DNA from: Xiphydria camelus
Lineage: Eukaryota; Arthropoda; Insecta; Hymenoptera; Xiphydriidae
Assembly (NCBI GenBank): GCA_963678675.1
Contig: OY783192.1
Location: 33,263,250 to 33,327,249 of the forward strand
Direction: 5' to 3'
DNA: 64,000 nt
The notes below the pieces were generated by a model that worked only from the letters and a program-made list of their open reading frames with translations, ran no database searches and was not told where the DNA came from. A program made the position numbers and the translations under genes. Shown here piece by piece: positions 24,753-36,148 of the stretch. Positions within the stretch are counted from its first letter, which is position 1. Each line of letters begins with the position of its first letter.

Positions 24753-27683
24753 ATGATCGGAGTGAAACAAAATTTTCCGTGCACAATGTGCTTCTTTTCT
24801 TGTGCAACGAGTGATCTCTTGATGCAACATGTCATTCGACATCATCGATACGATCCACAGTTCAGAGTGAAATGTGTACATAACGGATGTGCTGCCACGT
24901 TTGGAAAATGGAAATCTTTCTGTCAGCATTTATGTAGAAATCATCCAGATATTCCGGAATTTCGAGACGAAATAAATCAGGAAGCAGAATTAGTGGAAGT
25001 AGAAGTTAATTTACCCGATATACCCTGTGAGGTAGAAAATAATCAAAATGTGGGACGTGAAGACGATGGTATGCGATGTACACTGTTTAAAATTTGGATA
25101 GTTGCAAATGAATATTTCTTTGATTTAAAGATATATCTTTCATTTACAGAATAATCCTTTAATTTAAGGAATATATTATTTTCATTAAAGAAATGTTCTT
25201 TAAATCGAAGAAATATTTCTTTGCTATAATTTAAAATTAACATTTCTTCGATATAAATATTTTTTTTCTGTGTCCTACAATAGTGTGTGCAGATTATACT
25301 ATGTGAGTGCATTTAAATTTCAGAAAACAGAGCACAGCCTGTCGTGTTACCATCTGAATTTCTCGAATGGCATGCGGCCAAATTCCTCGTCAATATTCGC
25401 GAAAATTGTAAAGTTTCACAAACTGCTGTCGATCATCTTATCGATGGCGTCACGAATTTATTAGATGCTTATTTGTCAGTTTTGTTGGTAAGACTTTTGT
25501 AAAACATTTGTTTGATTATGCTCATAATAATAGATTAAATATGAAAACAAATGATTTTCTCTTTAAAGGATGAATTAAAGAGGAGATGTGACCCCGAAAC
25601 AAAGTTACTTCGTTTAGAAGATTATCAAAATATCTTAGGAAATGAATATCCACCATCGTCGATATATTCTTCGGTATGCTCAAAAGATGCTCTCGATAAG
25701 GTACTTATTGAGAAGTTTGGCATGGTAATGCCACAAGCACATGTTATTGGTGCTACTTTTCAATGGAAACAGAAGAAGAGGCAATTTGGCACAATACCAG
25801 ATCTTGTAGAAGTCAATCGTCATGCGTATATTATACCTTTCCTTGACAATTTAAAAAATCTTCTAAATAACGACGAAGTCCGATTTCACATTGAAAACCC
25901 GTCAAACAATGACAAATGTATTCTTCGAACAGTTCTGGACGGCTGTTATTATCGAGAAAATGACTTTTTCCGAAATAACGAGAACGCCTTAGCTATTATA
26001 CTATATTATGATGACCTTGGAGTCACGAATCCCTTAGGAGCCGCTTCAAAAACTCACAAACTATCGATGTTTTATTGGTCCCTTGCAAATATCAATCCTG
26101 AAGTACGATCGTCAAAGGATAGTATTCAGCTATTGGCCGTCGTCAAGACCTCATTTTTAAAAGAATTCAACGCTCTAGAAAGAATTTTGGAACCGTTTAT
26201 TTCCGATATCATCAAATTACAAATTGAGGGAGTCAATATAACTGTCAATGGTCAGATAAAAAATTTCAAAGGATCAGTTTTGTTTTGCGCTGGAGATACC
26301 CCTGCTTCAGCGATGATTGGAGGATATAAAGAGTCTGTTTCTGCCTATCGACTCTGTCGTTCATGCATGACGACCAGAGAAGAGTGGAAAAATAATTTTC
26401 ATGAAAATAATTTTATTTTACGTAATACTAACGACCACCAGGAACATATTGATGCAATTTGTGAACCGAATATTACAAAAGCGGCTAAAAACTTCTGGCA
26501 AAAGCAGTATGGAATCAACAGAAAAAGTCCGTTGATGGGTATACCTAATTTTGATATTACAATGTGCCTTCCACAGGATTGTATGCACATTTTAATTGAA
26601 GGTGTAGCGGAAATTATATGCCGAGTAACATTGCGAGACTGCATTATTCAGAATAACCTTTTCACAGTTGATGAATTCAATGAAAAATTAACTTGCTTCC
26701 ATTATGGTCACTTTAAAAGAGATAAACCTGCTTTCATCGAACGTGATCAACTTACGGAGAACAATACCTTACGCCAAAAAGCATCGCAAATATTCGTGCT
26801 TGCACATATATTGCCATTTTTAATTTGCGAATGGATATTAGAGTGTGAAAAGGAAGATATCAAGGATGTAATTAATTGTCACATTCTGCTTCTGCAAATT
26901 ATGAACGTTTGTCTTGCATATGAAGTCCGAACAGAGTCGATAGATTTATTAAGTCGAATGATCCAAGTGTTTCTATTGCGATTTAGTAGATTGCATTCTG
27001 ACTGGATTACACCAAAATTTCATTTTATGATTCATATTCCACGATACATCAAATTGTTTGGACCTGCAAGACAACAGTGGTGCTTTAGATTTGAAGCTGC
27101 TCATGCATACTTCAAATCATTAGTGCCGATCGTTCGAAATTTCAAAAACATTCCTTTCACGTTGAGCTACCGACATCAAGCACGACTATCTTCTAGACTT
27201 GCTTCATATCCAGGAATGCCATCAAAAAAATTTCTATACAAAGGTGATCAGGTAAAAACAGGTCCTATACTACTGCTGAAAAATCTTCCTTACGCAAGAT
27301 TGTTTAATCGATTTGTTGATGAGGCTGAACGAGATACATGCCAAATTATGCGAACCAGCAAAATAGTTATATATGGAACAATGTACGAGAAAAACAGTAT
27401 CATTTTATATCAATTCAGTAACGATAATTCGCTTCCTTTATTTGCAGAAATAAACGACTTATTTGTTTATCAAAATTGGAAATTGTTTATAATTTCACAT
27501 CTTGAAACTGTAAATTATTGTGAAGAATTGAATGCATATTTGATTGAACGACCTGTAGATACCCAGCAAAACGTAATTGCTACCGAGAATTTAGTATTTC
27601 CACATCCATTGTCTTCCTTTACAGTCATGCGTGGGAAATATGTTCCCTTAATCAACTGTGACCACGTCGAATTTATTGGATAG
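24753..27683 (+). CDS. CACTA/CMC-like transposase with N-terminal C2H2 fingers, right copy
   Basis: Plus-strand copy of the gene at 13318-16248, with exons 24753-25068, 25324-25487 and 25569-27683. Intron 1 starts gtatgcg after a phase-1 break and ends ttcag. Intron 2 starts gtaaga and ends ttaaag. The spliced product is about 864 aa and identical to the left copy in every stretch compared, with the same two C2H2 fingers and YYDD/NPLG, CAGD, DCMH and RFEAAH motifs. The third exon alone encodes 704 residues plus stop, and AATAAA follows at 27780-27785. Two intact, identical transposase genes 8.5 kb apart imply very recent duplication. The exon model is from reading splice consensus only; no transcript evidence is available. 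Confidence 0.85.
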
Positions 27684-27910
27684 CTAACATTATAATTTTC
27701 GCATTTAAAAAAATTTCAGTTATATACGCATTTCTCATTACCATTTAACCCTGTAATACATAATGTGTACATGCAAAAAAATAAAACAACACTTGTCAAA
27801 AAAGTTTGTAAATATTCCATACGTACGACTTAATTCCTGAAACTATAGCCCAAACAAAATAATGATTTCAAGACGGGGATGTTATTCTTGGCTCATGTTT
27901 TAAGTTACAA

Positions 27911-28166
27911 GTGCGTTAATCGGTTGAAGTGTGTAAATCATGCTTACGTGCTTTATTTTAACACGTTTCATGTGTGTTAAGTTAAACGTTTTAAGCTTTA
28001 ACGCACTAAAAACCGTGTGTTCTGCAAATAACACAGACAAAATGTGTTAATTCATCTGAAAACACACTTTAGACGTGTTATTTTACACATAGGATTTCAA
28101 TAACACACGAAAAACGTGTGTTGTGTGTAAATTAACACACTTCATAACACACTTCCATTTGCAGTG
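27911..28166. repeat. Outer terminal and subterminal repeats, right copy
   Basis: Mirror of 12835-13090, with taacacac, aacacgtt and aacgtgtt words ending in cacacttccatttgcagtg. Confidence 0.75.
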
Positions 28167-28959
28167 TAGTTCAAGCCCATATCTCCACCAGGAATATACG
28201 AAGCTAAGCCGCGACTAATTTTACTCCCCCCCCCCCCCCCTCCCTCCGAACAGTCCTTAAGGGATTAGACGCACGTACAACAAATCGAACTGACATCATG
28301 GATTAACATATTATCTAAACCCGAGAGAGAAAATAGAAAACCTCCCTCTCCAAGGCGCGAACCAGACGCAGCCCCCGCGGAGCGCCCCGCGCGGATGCAG
28401 GACGAACACACATCCCCGCAGCCTCGTTACGCTAAACACACACCGCCGCGCGAGGAGAGAGAACAACGGGATAATAATTATCGTGCCACGGTTTTTGCCC
28501 GCCTCCCGTTCGACACCGTGAAATTAGTGACAGCCGTGAAGGCCCTCGGAATTCCGCCCGTCGCTTTTTCCAACCGCGCCCGTTAATTCGAGGCCGTCGT
28601 GTTTACTCGCGGGGCGCCCGGCGCGCGATGCGGAAAGCGCGCGCGCGGCGGGTCGTCTTCCGCGCGAGGCGCGCAATCGCGGAACGAAAGGCGCGGCGAT
28701 GGATGCGGACGCGGGAAGGGAAGAGAAAGGAGAGGCTCGCGCAGGGGGCGAGGGCCGATTACCGCGGCGACCACCTGAGGATTTCTCGGGATAAAGTTTT
28801 TTTCCATTCCGCTCGCGACATTCCGAAGAAAGACGGAGCTCAAATTGTAAGACACTGTAGCGGTTGCCCGCGACTTCGTTTGTGTGGAATTTTAATTATA
28901 TTTTTTTGTTAAATTACGTGAACTTATGATGACGACACACACCCTGTATGCTCCTCATG
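28167..28959. other. Host noncoding DNA with a 15-C run
   Basis: Starts with the TA flanking the transposon. A C homopolymer occupies 28226-28240. 28340-28830 is CpG-rich with open frames of Arg-rich composition (28395-28586, 28628-28912) and no recognisable domain. Confidence 0.4.
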
Positions 28960-29245
28960 CACTCGGAAAAAAAATCTGGTTGAAAGAACTATAATTTGAC
29001 CAGAAATTGTGGTCGATTTTGGCGACAACTTTGATTCAGTAGTTTCTCGAGAATTCAGATCTGAGCAGTGAGATGCTGGTTATAGTAGCGAGAGGTGAGG
29101 ATTGCTGCGTCCAGATCAATTTGCAGCGTGGTCAATAGATATTTTTATATAGTTGACATTATCATGCAGTCATATTATTGATATACTTTTATGGTTAATC
29201 CAACTATGGTGCATGGCTATCATAAACTACGAATATGATAGGTAA
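28960..29245. mobile_element. MITE, family R5 copy 1
   Basis: Starts cactcggaaaaaaaatctgg then ttgaaagaactataattt. Its inner sequence (catggctatcataaactac, ggcgacaact) recurs in reverse orientation at 35876-36148, which ends ccggattttcctccgagtg. The second end is not sharply defined here. Confidence 0.6.
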
Positions 29246-30235
29246 TGTCTTATGCATTTTATTACAATTATGATTTATTTAAATTCATCCTCTGCCAGAA
29301 GTGACGAATTAATAAAGCATTTGATAAAATGAATTGCATTAGTTATGAGAAATTACGAATTCAATATTGCTAATTATTATCTTAAACATTGTAGTAAATT
29401 TTTATCTATTTGCATAGTGAAATTTACTTTATTTTGACTTTTCCTGTTCTTATAGTAACATATGACGCGTAAAAGATATTCGTTAAGTAATACTTCGAAT
29501 CTTTAGTTTTATAACAGTATAATTTTTACTAAAAAATTAGTCCCGTTTTTCACGCGTGGTACGGAACTCGCATTCAATCGTTTTTCGCCGCCGAAATGCA
29601 CGCCGCGTCTTGATCCGAAAAGAAAGGAACATGAATTCGACATTTTTCAATCGAGCAAACATTCGCCCTTCCCGCCCCGATTTAAAACGACCTATACACC
29701 AAAGCGCCCATCACGCGTAATCCCATTACTAAACGGAAGATCGACGCAGGATCGCAGGTGGTGGTCCCGCGACTCTCACGAACGAAGAATAACGACTGGC
29801 GCTAACGAATGAAGAATATTGCGGGCGAGTGACTCGCCCGCGAGCGCGTCGACGCGTGGTATTAGCTCGTTGACGTTGCAAAAGCGCAAGCCGAGGGGCT
29901 AATTCGCCTTAACGACGCAGCGAGCTCGAAGCGGGGGATCCGAGCGATTTGATTGGCCTCCGACGGTGTGTCGCCCAATACCTGGACGTCCGACGGACGC
30001 CCCGCGGAGGATCGCTCGTCGAGATGCATACGACTCGACGGATTACCGGCTCATCTCCGTCACGAGGCGTAATTGATTTCGTTTAAATAGCTAAGCGCGC
30101 CGATTACCCCGCGCTGGGGTGCGCGGGGCGCGCCCCTTTCGATGGACTGATCCGCGAGGATCGATGACTATCGCGAGGAAGACCGGGAGTTCAGTTGTTC
30201 CTCGTTAACGATATCAGCGAGTTCGGAAGGAAGCT
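29246..30235. other. Host noncoding DNA, AT-rich then CpG-rich
   Basis: 29246-29540 is AT-rich and 29540-30180 CpG-rich. No gene seen. Confidence 0.4.
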
Positions 30236-30441
30236 CGCTGGTCAATCTGACAAAAATCCTGGAGACGATGACTGAACCGTTTGGTGAAATGTGGATCCTC
30301 TCGATCTGTTTCGTTAGAGTGACCAATTTTTGGTTAGAATAACTAAACTTTTGGTTGGAATAGCTAGAAATTTGGTTAGAATAACTAAACACGTCAAACT
30401 AGATGCGTTTTGTCAAATTATCCTAATTATTTTTCTCAGTG
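30236..30441 (-). mobile_element. MITE, family R2 (left end truncated)
   Basis: Carries the R2 hallmarks aaatcctggaga, aaccgtttggtgaaatgtgg, atcctctcgatctg and repeated gttagaataacta blocks, ending tttttctcagtg. Other copies: 30492-30759, 33302-33737, 42096-42553, 49193-49445 and 50331-50520. Confidence 0.7.
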
Positions 30442-30491
30442 TGACTAAGAAAATAATCATATTTTTATTCAACTTGTAATCTGTACCTGTA

Positions 30492-30759
30492 CACTAAAAA
30501 AAATAATTTGATTAAAATGGCAAAACGCATCTCATTAAACGAATTTTTATTCTGACCAAAATACTAGTAAGTTGAATCAAATATTTAGTTATTCTAACTA
30601 TATGTTTAGTTAGAATAACTTCATACATGTCCAGTTATTCTAACCAGAAAATGATCAATTTAACCAAACAGATATATATATGGAGGATCCATATTTCACC
30701 AAACGGTCTGGTCATGGTCCCCAGGATTTTGGTTCAATTGACCACGTTATTTTTCTCAG
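30492..30759 (+). mobile_element. MITE, family R2, opposite orientation
   Basis: Starts cactaaaaaaaataatttga, contains tatttagttattctaac blocks and ggaggatccatatttcacca, and ends accacgttatttttctcaga. Inverted relative to the copy ending 50 bp upstream, so the two could pair. Confidence 0.7.
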
Positions 30760-30769
30760 AGAGAGTGTA

Positions 30770-31000
30770 CATATTTAACATCACACGAAAAAGAAAATAT
30801 CCGAAGAAATAATTATTCGCAAAGAGTTATGTGTATTTCTCTGCGACATAATCAAAATGAGAGAGAGATGCACTTATGAGTGCAAGCAATGAGTGCGAGA
30901 GGGCTAGATCTGCGGCACAAAGACGTGGCTGTATTTTTTTATGTTACTTTCCGGCTTAAATAAGGCTGAGAATAAAAAAGAAAAAAATACGGAGTAATTA
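30770..31000 (+). repeat. Dispersed repeat, family R8 copy 2
   Basis: Matches 1562-1778 block by block: cacacgaaaaaga, tgcacttatg, gagtgcgagag, ttccggcttaaataaggctg, aaaaaatacgg. Class unknown. Confidence 0.55.
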
Positions 31001-32030
31001 ATTTTGTCCGAATTTCTCGAATCAGCGGGGAAAAAGAATTAGTGAAATAACCGAATTGTGCCAAGACTATAATCCGAGCGTCGAAACGAGCGTTGTACTA
31101 CGATTTTGATACGGATCAAAAAGAGACTACGATGAGACTTACGATACGAGAAGTCGTTAATACACCGCGCGACGTTGAGTATCGCGAGATAAGATACCGA
31201 TTGGTATGTACAGTGGCGCGTACTATGTTTCGCCTTGACAGTCCATAAAAAGCCCGAGATGGAGATAAACGCGGAGAAGAAATCACGCATCGAAGTACAG
31301 CCCCGATTTTCAACGCGGACAAAGTATCGCCCATTAAAACTCGACGGATATACGCGCGCTTCCGCGAGAGCGCTACGCAATAAGCGTGCATTAACCGTTC
31401 CCGCGATTTATCGAGCCTTTTATTTCAGGCGTAGCGGCGCGGCAGAGTAGCTCGCTCTCCGCGAGCGTTCTGATTGGCAGATGCCAATTTAATTAAGCAA
31501 AAACCGGCTTCGGACTATTCGATGGATATCCATTGATAAGGGGGAATAAAAATGAACGAGTCATCGCGTGGCTGTAACTGTGCCGATAACTGTTGTCGAC
31601 ACCGAATCGGGCATCGAGAAGGCGCGTAATCGAAACGCTGCCAATCGGCACGCACGATTCTCCCTCTCTCCTCTCACCGTATAAAAGATCTGTTTCCCCT
31701 CACGCATAAAAACCGCTGCTAAATATTCGCACTCTCTCCCACCGATACGAACATACGTAACTAACATACGCGACAAATCAGCAACGCGTACGTTTACATA
31801 GGGGCTGTCCATAAGTTACGTAAGACGACTTTAAAGAGTCACATCCTCCCCCCTCTTCTGTATAAGATTCAGTAAAATTTCTCCCCTCTCTCTCCACTCC
31901 TTCTCTCATATAATATTACGCACGAAAATTAAATTCAACAAATTCGATAGAAAAAGGTTTGCGGGGCCTGTTCTCAGACCAGTTCTAGTTACTTGCTCAA
32001 AATGCGTGGCAGCATTTTTGTGAATCTTGA
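31001..32030. other. Host noncoding DNA
   Basis: CpG-moderate sequence with overlapping unconvincing frames at 31039-31450. No recognisable gene or bounded repeat. Confidence 0.4.
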
Positions 32031-32281
32031 ACCGAGAAGGCAGTTTATTAATAGTTGATAAAATATAATTCGAAATACGGCGAAATAAATATTTCTTTAG
32101 GACGAGAAAATGTATGTTAATTATTAAAAAGGTTTATTTCATTCAAAATGGTTGCCTCGAGTGATCTAATTGTGCCAAATAAATATCGTAAATAGTCAAC
32201 GAACATTTTCTTACGATAAAATGTTTATTTTGCCACATTCAAACAAACATTTATTGACTACAAATAAACGGTTTTCTCGCC
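32031..32281. mobile_element. MITE, family R1
   Basis: Left end ccgagaaggcagtttattaa, right end caaataaacggttttctcgc, with inner inverted blocks built on tacggcgaaataaatatttc and tttattttgccacattcaaa. Confidence 0.75.
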
Positions 32282-33301
32282 ACGCAATTCTACCGAAAAG
32301 TTGTTGATTCTTCTTCAACATTTAAGCGAAGTCAATTCTTTGTCGATGTACACGTAAGGAATTTTTTAAAGGAAAAAAAATTCCTCTAATATTTCTTACG
32401 TAAAATTGACCGTCCCCCTCTCTTCTCCCTAGCGTAAGTTACCATAGAGATTTGTATGGACCCTTCCCCCCCCCCCCCCTTAGCCGCCTTACGTAATTAT
32501 CGACAGCCCCACACGCCCGCGCAACGTGAACACGAGGCGCGGAGGTGTAGGCAAACAGGAGTAGTGAGTTCCTCTCCCCTGGAAAATTGATACGTCGCGA
32601 ATCGCACCCGCGTGCACGCACGCGTGGGTGACGACTCGCCCGCTGCGTTATGTCACGAAGAAACGAACCGGGGAGAGGGCGTACGAAACGACGTGGCGCG
32701 CGCGATGGCGCTCTCGTGGTTGCGCTCTCTATTTACGAGCCGGACGCGTCCCATGAATAGTCCCCAGAGTGACATCCCGCTCGTCCGCGCCGGTCTCCTC
32801 GCCACCTACGTCGCTCCGTGTCTCTCGCGTCGCGAGAGACGCTCCTTGCTTCGAGTCTCGCTCGAGTGACGAATCGACGGGCCACCAATCGCACGCGCGC
32901 GCGCGTTTACGACGTGTGGGCATTTATAAGCGCGCGTTTCTTTTTCTCTCCCTTCCCGCCCGATAGCAGCGTATACAGAATCCGGCCAACGCCGGCATCG
33001 GAGATGAATCTCCCCGTGTCCCACGCGATTTCCGCATGGGCATACGTGTAAGACGCGTAGATGAACGCAAGGCGATACCGATCTCTATGGCCGGCCCATG
33101 GGACGTCTTTGACGACGGTGTAAAATTGGAGTGGACGCGAGAGCGAGTAATTCTCTGGAATAGACGTGCGGGGGGGGGGGGGGGAGAATGAAACTGGATA
33201 CTTCAGATGACCCCTCGTTGTTGTAATTTATAACGGAAAGGAGGGGCTAACTCGAGTACCCGTGTTATACTTCACTTTCCCCCGTATACTGGAGTGGAAT
33301 C
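32282..33301. other. Host noncoding DNA with C and G homopolymers
   Basis: A C run at about 32466-32479 and a 15-G run at 33170-33184. 32500-33060 is CpG-rich with low-complexity frames on both strands. No gene supported. Confidence 0.4.
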
Positions 33302-33737
33302 ACCTGGTCAATTTAATCAAAATCCTGGAGACCATAATCAAACCGTTTGGTAAAATATGGATCCTCTCCATCTGTTTGGTTAAACTGATCATTTTTCGGT
33401 TAGAATAACTAGACATACCGAGAAAACGTACAGTTTATTAACAGTTAATAAATGTAATTTCGGATACAGCGAAATAAATATTTCGTTGGGACGAGAAAAT
33501 ATGCACTAATTGTTACAATGTTTGTTTTATTCGAACCGTTGCCTCAAAGGATCTAATTTTACCGAATAAATGTTTTAATAGTTCACAAATATTTATTTGA
33601 TCAAATAAAATGTTTATATTCCGCCGTATTCAAAGAAACATTTATTAGTATTTTCTCGGTATAGTATTTCAGTTAGAATATTTAAACTCGCTTAACCAGA
33701 TGCGTTCTGCCATTTTAACCAAGTTGTCTTTCTCATT
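33302..33737. mobile_element. R2 MITE interrupted by an R1 MITE
   Basis: R2 sequence runs from cacctggtcaatttaatcaa to ctagacata (33417), stops, and resumes at tagtatttcagttagaata (33660) through accaagttgtctttctcatt. The intervening DNA is a complete R1 element. Confidence 0.8.
33418..33659. mobile_element. R1 MITE nested in R2, TA target duplication
   Basis: 242 bp from ccgagaaaacgtacagttta to attagtattttctcgg, flanked by TA at 33416-33417 and 33660-33661. The continuity of R2 on either side fixes the R1 ends (CCGAGAAAA/TTTTCTCGG) and a 2-bp TA duplication, as in Tc1/mariner or Mirage-like elements. Confidence 0.85.
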
Positions 33738-35508
33738 ATACGGAGCGATGGGACGCACCTTGCACTCGAAGCGGAGGAAGGCCGGTGGCACGCAACCGTC
33801 GAATTACCGACCCTCCTTGTTCCCCTGCATCGTTGCGACGGGGAATAGAGTTTCGAAAAGCGCGTAGAACTTATACGCCGGTTTTCCCGGCTGTATATCG
33901 CTCGCGCCACAGGGAAGGGCAACAGGTGAACGATATCTTCAATAGACGAGCCAACCCCGCCCCCGGGGTTCCGTAACCCGCGGTTTACCTGTCGATACCT
34001 CTCGCTCTTTCTCTTGCGCGACTCGAGCCCCGTTCGACGACCCGTCGGGGCGATCATCACGCCCCCGTTGCCAATACATCCCCTCTATTATGTTCTAGTC
34101 GAATGTTTTCCTCGTCCCTTTGTATATGCGCGTTTGCCCGCAACTAAAAACCCTCCCTTTCCGCGTATATTTTGCCTCCGAGGGTTCCCGAATAAAGCGC
34201 CGAAGGAATAAACATAATCGTATCACAAAGCTCCGATTGAAACGTTTTAACCGCGACTTTTTTAGAAAATCTCTCGAGCAACTCGCAGCACCGTCAGTCT
34301 GTCGCTGCTTCCCTTATAAAAACCCAACCCCCAAAGAGTCATAGACGTATTGTACAATACGACGACCTTATCGAATAAACGTGCTCTTAGGACTATTCAA
34401 AAACACGTTTAATTGACTGAAGCAAATTTTTGTCTCAATGCACACTTCAGAACGAACTTAGATTTGCAGTGGCAGGTATCTAAACCGCAACAATTGCCTG
34501 CTTTTCCATACAAAATCGCACGCGCCCCTCTCCCAACGATTCGTACGCGAGATCATTTTGCGAGGGTGATTTTCGGAAATCTCCATGTTTGTACACAGGG
34601 TTGCATACGTAATACACCTGCTCGCCGAGCGACCGACTTCGAGCAGCCCTCACGGCGTAATTCTATGTGTTTAGGATCGCGTTTTCCGGATACCTGCGCC
34701 CCGTTTCCTCCCCCCCCCCCCGGCCTCCTTTTCTCCTCGTCCTCCGCAAAACCACTCGCGGTCCCTCTCGTTTCATCCCCCCGGCGCGCGTACCTGCAGG
34801 AGAGGCGCGGACGGCGGGTCCCCCGAAAACCGGGCCCTTATATTATATCGGGCCAAGAGGGCGCTTCGCCCGTTGCATGGCGGGACGGCATTGTACTCCT
34901 AACGACTTTGGGTTACACGGCCATTTGCTCGGCACCTCCGCGAGGACGGGGTCAAGTGGGTACCGGGCGTCGACAGGTGCCAAAAGTCGCCCCTCTGATC
35001 GAACGTGCAAACGAGGCGCGATATCCTCTCGTTGACTTTGCGGCTTCCAGGTAAAACGGGGAGGGGAAAAAAAGAGAGAGAGAGATCGGTTTCGCGTCGA
35101 CCGCGGGGATAAATTTCCCGTGTTCCCCTCAACGAGGAAGCGACCGGAGCGCGAAGGGGAAGGAAGAAAAAAGCGAGGGAAGAGGACCGCCCGCAAGAAC
35201 AAGAGACGCCGCGCTTCTTTACGAATCTCCTTAGCGCGAGCCACAGCTAATCGATTTTCCCTCGTGCGAATCGATTCACTTTTTCTCACCACCGCGACGC
35301 GTCGAGGGTCCCTCTTGTTTTTGAGGGGACTTCGGGGAACATCGAGTGCGAGAGCGACTAATCGATACTTTTTTTTTTCTCTTCTTTGAGATGGATTTCG
35401 TTCGTTGCTACTCGCGGCAACGAGATGTAGGTAGTGCAGGGATGTGACTATCGGCGATACTTTTTACGGATATTTTTCAATGACGCACCTTATAAGCGAA
35501 CACGTTAA
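33738..35508. other. Host noncoding DNA, CpG-rich in parts
   Basis: Around 34380-34445 a short piece (gactgaagcaaatttttgtc) matches the end of the MITE at 37591-37740. The 213-residue open frame at 34413-35054 starts in that remnant and has overlapping frames on the other strand; I do not regard it as a gene. 35060-35230 is purine-rich. Confidence 0.4.
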
Positions 35509-35758
35509 CCCTTTAAGTTTTACTGGGAGACTAGTTTCCCACCAGACCCCTGAGTCTCCCGGCTGATGTTTTAATGGAAAACTAATATTACACCAGATAA
35601 ATGTAAATTCTAATACATATGAGAAAATAATATAAAAAAGTACTTATCCATAATTTTAAAAAATCTGAAAACACTTTTTTCATGGCAAGAAATATTATAT
35701 AGAAGGAGTTCATATAATGTGTTTTAAAATGTATCCCAGTCTTCTGCCACTTAAAGGG
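35509..35758. mobile_element. piggyBac-type MITE, TTAA target duplication
   Basis: 250 bp with perfect 10-bp ends CCCTTTAAGT (35509-35518) and ACTTAAAGGG (35749-35758), flanked by TTAA at 35505-35508 and 35759-35762. CCC-starting ends and TTAA duplication are the piggyBac signature. It has no transposase frame. Confidence 0.85.
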
Positions 35759-35770
35759 TTAATTTTAAAT

Positions 35771-36148
35771 ACACCGAGAACAAAAAATCGCTTGATTTAA
35801 CTAAAATTTGAGATTACAGACGGCCAACTAAATATATATAAATATAAATTGACAAATATATAGTTAGAGCAACAATAAGGTTGTAGTTTATGATAGCCAT
35901 GCGCAATGGTTGAATTAACCATAAAGGTAGATCAATACTATTACTGCAAGGTGCTGTCAACTATGTAAAAAAAAGTTAGGGACATTTATCCCTACCATGC
36001 TACCTGGTTATAGCAATCCTGATCTCTTTGTTATTATAACTCGAATCTTGCTGCAGCTTGAGACAACTATAGAATTACGGTTGGCGCCAAAATCGACCAT
36101 GGCTTCTAGTTAAATTATAGTTCTTTCAACCGGATTTTCCTCCGAGTG
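35771..36148. mobile_element. R4 fragment joined to an R5 MITE copy 2
   Basis: 35771-35875 resembles the left part of R4 (caccgagaacaaaaaatcgc, tgatttaactaaaatttgag). 35876-36148 is R5 in reverse orientation to 28960-29245 (gtagtttatgatagccatg, ggcgccaaaatcgacca, ending tcaaccggattttcctccga then gtg). The R5 copy seems to have truncated the R4 copy. Confidence 0.6.

Larger units (their letters stand above)
12835..28166. repeat. 15.33-kb near-perfect palindrome of two inverted transposon copies
   Basis: Every position x between 12834 and 28167 pairs with 41001-x on the opposite strand, with no net indel, and the centre lies between 20500 and 20501. Symmetry stops at the outer TA plus one chance base (left flank ...aagcta, right flank tagttc...). 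I noticed only two mismatches: C at 17508 versus A at 23493, and A at 20147 versus C at 20854. All conceptual proteins in the two arms are identical. The centre reads gcagtg-TA-cactgc. I infer two full-length insertions of one element sharing a central TA. A hairpin assembly fold would have mirrored flanking DNA as well, which is not seen. Confidence 0.95.
20502..28166 (+). mobile_element. CACTA/CMC-type autonomous DNA transposon, right copy
   Basis: Same 7665-bp element in opposite orientation: companion gene on the minus strand (24221 down to 21189), transposase on the plus strand (24753-27683). Both genes have intact frames, so either copy could in principle supply both proteins. It begins directly after the central TA and ends at 28166 before a TA (28167-28168). 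Confidence 0.9.

Noticed and set aside
12835..28166. Assembly fold-back artefact
   Set aside because: Symmetry stops exactly at the transposon ends plus TA and the flanks differ, which a hairpin read artefact would not give. The two mismatches also argue for separate copies, though only long reads can settle it.
12835..28166. LTR retrotransposon or retroviral pair
   Set aside because: No reverse transcriptase, integrase, primer-binding site or direct terminal repeats. Ends are inverted with a 2-bp duplication.
34413..35054. 213-residue plus-strand open frame
   Set aside because: Starts in a MITE remnant, contains a poly-Pro run from a C homopolymer and has opposing frames.
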